NCBI RefSeq assembly: GCF_011397635.1
Contig: NC_064759.1
Coordinates: 15,396,428 to 15,460,427, forward strand
DNA length: 64,000 nucleotides
From: Epinephelus fuscoguttatus
Lineage: Eukaryota > Chordata > Actinopteri > Perciformes > Serranidae
Direction: 5' to 3'
In this document: one piece after another, positions 59,877 to 64,000 of the stretch
Position numbering within the stretch: the first letter of the stretch is position 1
Layout of the letters: each line of letters starts with the position of its first letter
Position numbers and translations under genes: made by a program
Notes under the pieces: generated by a model
The model's input: only the letters and a program-made list of their open reading frames with translations
What the model was told of the DNA's origin: nothing
Databases searched by the model: none

Positions 59877-60387
59877 GGCTTTGGTGTCACTGTGAATGTT
59901 TGTACATGCCAGTTTGCTACCGAGTCAATCAGGGCTGGCTAAGGTTGAATTAATTCACTCTATCATTCTGTCACTCCTCCTCTTCTCTGCCCCCTGCCTC
60001 TCACTCATTTAAGCTTCCCTTTCCTCCTTCTGTCCTGCTGTCAGCCAGACATTCAGCATTAACCCGCTCATGCTCACAGGTGTTAGCAGCTGCCACAGAC
60101 TATGAAACGGACACAGTCGGGCTGCTGCATGCCATCGATCCTTCTGCTGGAATAAACAGTCATGGTGGTTTGTCAGACTGACTGAACTTAAAGATAGACT
60201 TGTAAATAAATAAAGAAATGGATGAGACATTTTCTCCCGGACCTGTTACCCTTTGAGTCAGTGAGGATCATCAATTATTGACAGCACACACAGTGAGGGT
60301 GAGGAGATAGTCAGCAGGGGAGGGTGAAGTAAACCTGAGGAGAGGGGAGAGAGAGAGGAAGGGGGGAGGAAGGGAGGAAGGGAGGAG

Positions 60388-60395
60388 AGAGAAAG

Positions 60396-60450
<55 letters not shown>
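60388..60450. repeat. (GAAA)n microsatellite
   Basis: About 14 GAAA units within a longer purine-rich stretch (60330-60480), about 500 bp upstream of the rap1gap start. Confidence 0.9.
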
Positions 60451-60734
60451 CAGAAATGAAAAGAAAGAGACAAACAGAAATGAGGTGTGTCCATCTTAAT
60501 GATTAAGTTTTAATCTGCATCATGTCTCACATGATGCAGATTAGGCTACATTTTTATTAATTGTGTATCTTAATTAAATACTGTTTTCATGGTTGGTAAA
60601 CAAAAAAAAAAAAACGGATGTAGAGCTCAAAGTTAATTGCTAAAACTGAAATTTTGGACTTAAGTGAATAATTAAGGGAACAGATGCTTCACTTTTAGCC
60701 CACTAGCAAACTTTGAAAACTGTTTATCATGTGT

Positions 60735-60870
60735 TTTGACCAGAGGTGGGAGAAATGCTCAGATCCTTTCCTTGGGTAAAAGTACATATGTTATCAATAC
60801 AGTGTATTTAAAGTATGAATTAAAGTACTGCATAAAAATGTCCCCCATGTGAATGTGATTTTGTTATATT
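60735..60870 (+). repeat. Fish MITE-like repeat fragment
   Basis: CCAGAGGTGGGAGAAATGCT, GGGTAAAAGTACATATG and GTCCCCCATGTGAATGTGAT follow the repeat family at 47.65 kb. The right part is cut by the LINE that follows. Confidence 0.5.
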
Positions 60871-60879
60871 ACATTATTA

Positions 60880-61660
60880 GACCAAACCAAAAGGTCACAG
60901 GGTCCGGTTTGGTGACCTCAGAATTGCATCTCTGCTTTTTGCAGATGATGTGATTCTGTTGGCTTCATCACACCATGACCTCCAGCATGCACTGGGGTGG
61001 TTTGGAGCTGAGTGTGAAGCGGTCGGGATGAGAATCAGCACCTCCGAGTCTGAGGCCATGGTTCTCTGCGGGAAACCGGTCCCAACTGGGTTGGGAGTGA
61101 GTTACTGCCTCAAGTGAGGGAGTTCAAGTATCTTGGGGTCTTGTTCATGAATGAGGGTAGAATGGAACATGCGATGGATTGGCGGTTTAGCGCTGCGGCC
61201 GCTGTGCCAGAAGGCGAAGCTTTTGATTTACTGGTCCATCTTTGTCCGAGCCCTTACCTATGGTCATGAGCTCTGGTTAGTGACCTAAAGAATGAGATGG
61301 CGGGTACAAGCGGCTGAAATATGTTTCCTCAGAAGGATGGCTGGGCTCAGCCATGGAGATAGGGTGAGGAGCTCAGACATCCGGAGGGAGCTCGGAGTAG
61401 AGCTGCTGCCCCTTCACGTCGAAAGGGGTCAGTTGAGGTGGTTCGGGCATCTGATCTGGATGGCTCCTGGGCGCCTCCCGCTGGAGGTGTTCTGGGCATG
61501 TTTAACTGGTAGGAGGCCTGGGAACACCCCCAGGAGGAGCTGGAAAGTGTTGCTGGGGAGAGGGATGTCGGGAAAACTTTGCTCAGCCTGCTGCCCCCGT
61601 GACCCAGCTTTCTTATTGGTGGTTGATAATGGAAGAATGGATGGATGGATGGACATTATG
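60880..61660 (+). mobile_element. LINE 3-prime fragment, reverse transcriptase end
   Basis: It encodes LLFADDVILLASSHHDLQHA (the FADD catalytic motif of reverse transcriptase), EFKYLGVLFMNEG, and ELLPLHVERGQLRWFGHLIW with PGRLPLEV. It ends in a (ATGG)n tail at about 61635. Several stops and shifts break the frame. It is a 5-prime truncated, dead copy. The exact LINE clade is not resolved. Confidence 0.85.
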
Positions 61661-61689
61661 ACATTACTATTACAGAAGCATTGATGTGT

Positions 61690-61780
61690 GAGCCAGGGTT
61701 GTCCAGACTTTTTTGAGTGGGGGCCAGATTAGATAATGTGAAAGTACCTAGGGGCCAGCTGCTTTTCACATCATACAAGT
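61690..61780 (+). repeat. hAT-type MITE end fragment
   Basis: CAGGGTTGTCCAGACTTTTT followed by GAGTGGGGGCCAGATT resembles the left end of a known hAT MITE type. A matching right end was not found. Confidence 0.45.
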
Positions 61781-62131
61781 TTTTAAAACATATTACATGT
61801 AAATAAGACAAACGCAACTGTTTCATCTTTAAGTGAAAAAGCCTTCTACCACTCCCGAAAGCAGCTGTCCTCACTGTTGACTTTATGCTTGTTTACTGTG
61901 GCTGTGTTTGTTACATAGCAGGAAATGTCTGCTGTGAGGCAACAGTTGCCTGTTTACCGTATGTTTATGAAAACTCATTAGTTTCGTCTGCATAGCGCCT
62001 ACTTTGTGCATGTCTACACACTATATGATAGTCCTGCATTGTGAGGTGAACCTAAAAATGCAAAGTGATCTTGTATGATAAACCAACATGTGTGGTGGGC
62101 CACTTATTTTGAACAACGAGCAGTCATGTTC

Positions 62132-62569
62132 TAAAGGTCCAGTGTATAAGATGTAGGGGCACCTATTTAACTGGCAGAAATGGTACATAATATTCAGAAC
62201 TATTTTGTTTTAATACATTTATAATCACCTGAAAATAAGAAACAGTTGTGTTTTTTGTTACCTTAGATGAAGCAGTTCATATCTGCATAGGGACCAGGTC
62301 CTCTTCTTCAGAATCCGTGGTGTCGTTTCTACAGTAGTCTCACCACCAGACAATCAGAGATCTCTGCCTTCTGATGATTTAGTTAAGCAAAGCGTCTAAA
62401 GACTGACTTGTGAGTCTATTTCTACAGATGCCCAGAATAAACAAATCAAACATTGGCTGCCAGTGGCGTATTCCCATTGGCCACCACAGTCACGCTTGGC
62501 ACACAGGAGCAGTTTCAGTTCTGCACTGCTCACTGCTAGATGTCACCAAATTCTACACTGGACATTTAA
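62132..62569. mobile_element. MITE with CTAAAGGTCCAGTGTA ends
   Basis: The left end TAAAGGTCCAGTGTATAAG and the right end CTACACTGGACATTTAA are inverted repeats about 440 bp apart. The family has TTAA-like ends. It is non-coding; an open frame starting inside it is spurious. Confidence 0.75.
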
Positions 62570-63231
62570 GTTTGATGAGCTCCACCTGTCTCGTAGTTGG
62601 TCATGAGTATGTTGTTGCATCTGAGCTGGGTGCAGTACAGAGGCAGAGGCAAGCACTTCCTGATAAATGTTTTGTAATGACTGTACAGTACTGTATTTTA
62701 TTAGTCATGATGAATAATGTATTTGATAGGGAAGGACTTGATTCAAAATTAGGAAGTATTATTCCTCTCCAACTGCAGCTGTTGCTTTCTTCTAAACTTA
62801 TATATGTCACAACATCACCAATAAAGTCATCTCTTTCTATTGACAGGGGTTTTTGTTACTGTTGTTGCTGTTCTAAATTCCCCTTTTTCAACTTTAGATT
62901 AAAGCCATTTTCATCTGGGTCCAAGCATATTGCAGGCATTTGAATGCTTGTTTCTTTTTTAATTGACAAGAAGCAAAACTCTTGATGCCCTGTAAAATGA
63001 TTCATGGCGGTCATCACTGTATGCTGATGCTCGTTTGACCTATTTAAATCTACTTCCAGAAACAGGTTTTACATGACTACATATATATTGAATTTCTATA
63101 TTATTCAAGATCTGGAATGCATCCCATGTATTTTAATTTAAACACAAATAATCCTACTATGTGAAAAGAACAACTACAACTACCTAAATCAGCCAGTAAT
63201 TGTAGGTCATATAGTTTTTGTAAAGATTCTT

Positions 63232-63400
63232 TTCAGAGCTTTTTGATTTTATTATAGTGCAGCTGGAGAATGACAGGAAAGTGGGGAGAGATGGGGGATA
63301 ACATGCAGCAAAGGTCCACAGGTTGGAATTGAGCTGCTGCAAAGGCCTGCATGGGGTGCACACACTCTACCAGGTGAGCTAAAGGCTGCACCAGCTTGAG
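63232..63400 (-). mobile_element. Degraded tRNA-derived SINE
   Basis: On the minus strand it shares GACCTTTGCTGCATGTTATC, CCTGCCCC-like and tRNA-like text with the copies at 16955 and 19375, but with many changes and a shortened tRNA part. It is clearly the oldest of the three. Confidence 0.65.
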
Positions 63401-64000
63401 GCAGCCATGGTCTTGGTGTTTTTTGTCAGGATGAACCATGAATTGAGTGAAGTTCTTTATACTTATGTTGAATATTGGATATTTGTCACAGGAGATTGGA
63501 AATTTAAGTTTGGGAATTCATTAAGTAGCAGAAGATATGGCATGTCAACTTTTAAACCACAAGAGTTTGCAACAGATGGGCAAAAACAGGAGATCTACTC
63601 AGGTGCCGGTAGTTTTCCTGACGAGCTCTCCAACCCACCCTTTGTATCCCCAGGACAGATGAGTTACTCACTGCAACACCAGGAAGCTTCTCATATACCT
63701 TCTTGACAACTTCAGTCTTTTTAGGCTTAAAACACTTAAAACAGTCAAAGCATTGATGATAAAATTCTGAGAAAGAATCTCTCATCATTCCTTTTGGTTT
63801 CAGGTGTAATGTCAAATATGTTGGTGATATTTGTTTACAACTGAGATGAAACAGAACATGTTGTGTGTACAGTACAAATTACAAAAAGAAAAAGCACATG
63901 TGCATTAAGTTTTGTTACAATTACTACATAAAATTGAACTTAAAGACACATGCTTAGAATGTATAACTTCAAAACAGATTGATATATCAAAATTTCCTTG

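Noticed and set aside
61292-61684. 130-codon frame ending at the (ATGG)n run
   Set aside because: It is the C-terminal part of a broken LINE, not a host gene.
62410-62943. 177-codon plus-strand frame
   Set aside because: It starts inside the MITE at 62132-62569 and runs into unrelated sequence. Composition is not protein-like.
1-64000. Retroviral, LTR or Polinton-type elements
   Set aside because: No capsid, envelope, integrase-with-LTR or terminal LTR pair was recognised in reading the window. Mobile elements seen are DNA transposons, MITEs, LINEs and SINEs.

Overview
The window is vertebrate nuclear DNA, most likely from a percomorph-type teleost fish. The evidence is six multi-exon protein genes with GT-AG introns, orthologous to human ARHGEF5, M6PR, PHC1, STYK1, GSTK1 and RAP1GAP. 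They sit in compact introns and short intergenic gaps filled with fish-type repeats: Tc1-like elements, hAT-type MITEs, tRNA-derived SINEs, LINE 3-prime ends and foldback elements. No prokaryotic operon, CRISPR array, or retrovirus-like or capsid-bearing element was seen.

Layout. 1-2.0 kb: a LINE 3-prime end and an orphan promoter-like cluster of CCAAT boxes. 2.0-14.2 kb, minus: an arhgef5-like Rho GEF with a 3.7 kb first coding exon, then DH, PH and SH3 exons. 14.3-20.5 kb: intergenic repeats, including nested insertions. 20.9-29.1 kb, plus: m6pr. 31.5-39.1 kb, plus: phc1, with two polyglutamine tracts. 39.2-46.1 kb, minus: a styk1-like receptor pseudokinase, tail-to-tail with phc1. 46.2-49.2 kb: a LINE remnant and a hAT MITE inside an older MITE. 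49.4-51.2 kb, minus: gstk1. 51.3-53.1 kb: AT-rich DNA with microsatellites. 53.1-59.9 kb, minus: rap1gap, with a Tc1-like copy in one intron. 60-64 kb: a GAAA microsatellite, a LINE fragment, a MITE and an old SINE.

I rebuilt all six coding sequences exon by exon from splice sites and reading phase. Five close into full frames: arhgef5 1782 aa, m6pr 277, phc1 811, styk1 451 and gstk1 228. In rap1gap one expected exon in the GAP region cannot be found. The genes are not a functional unit. They act in Rho signalling, lysosomal enzyme sorting, Polycomb repression, a membrane pseudokinase, peroxisomal/mitochondrial glutathione chemistry and Rap signalling. Their order is of interest because human 7q34-35 neighbours (ARHGEF5, GSTK1) are interleaved with human 12p13 neighbours (M6PR, PHC1, STYK1).

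I found no clearly new biological system. The points most worth a second look are the missing rap1gap exon, a perfect 15-bp coding palindrome in arhgef5, the Arg/Asp/Glu-rich N-terminus of that protein, the HGN catalytic loop of styk1, a ~600 bp foldback in an m6pr intron, and several dated stacks of nested mobile elements.
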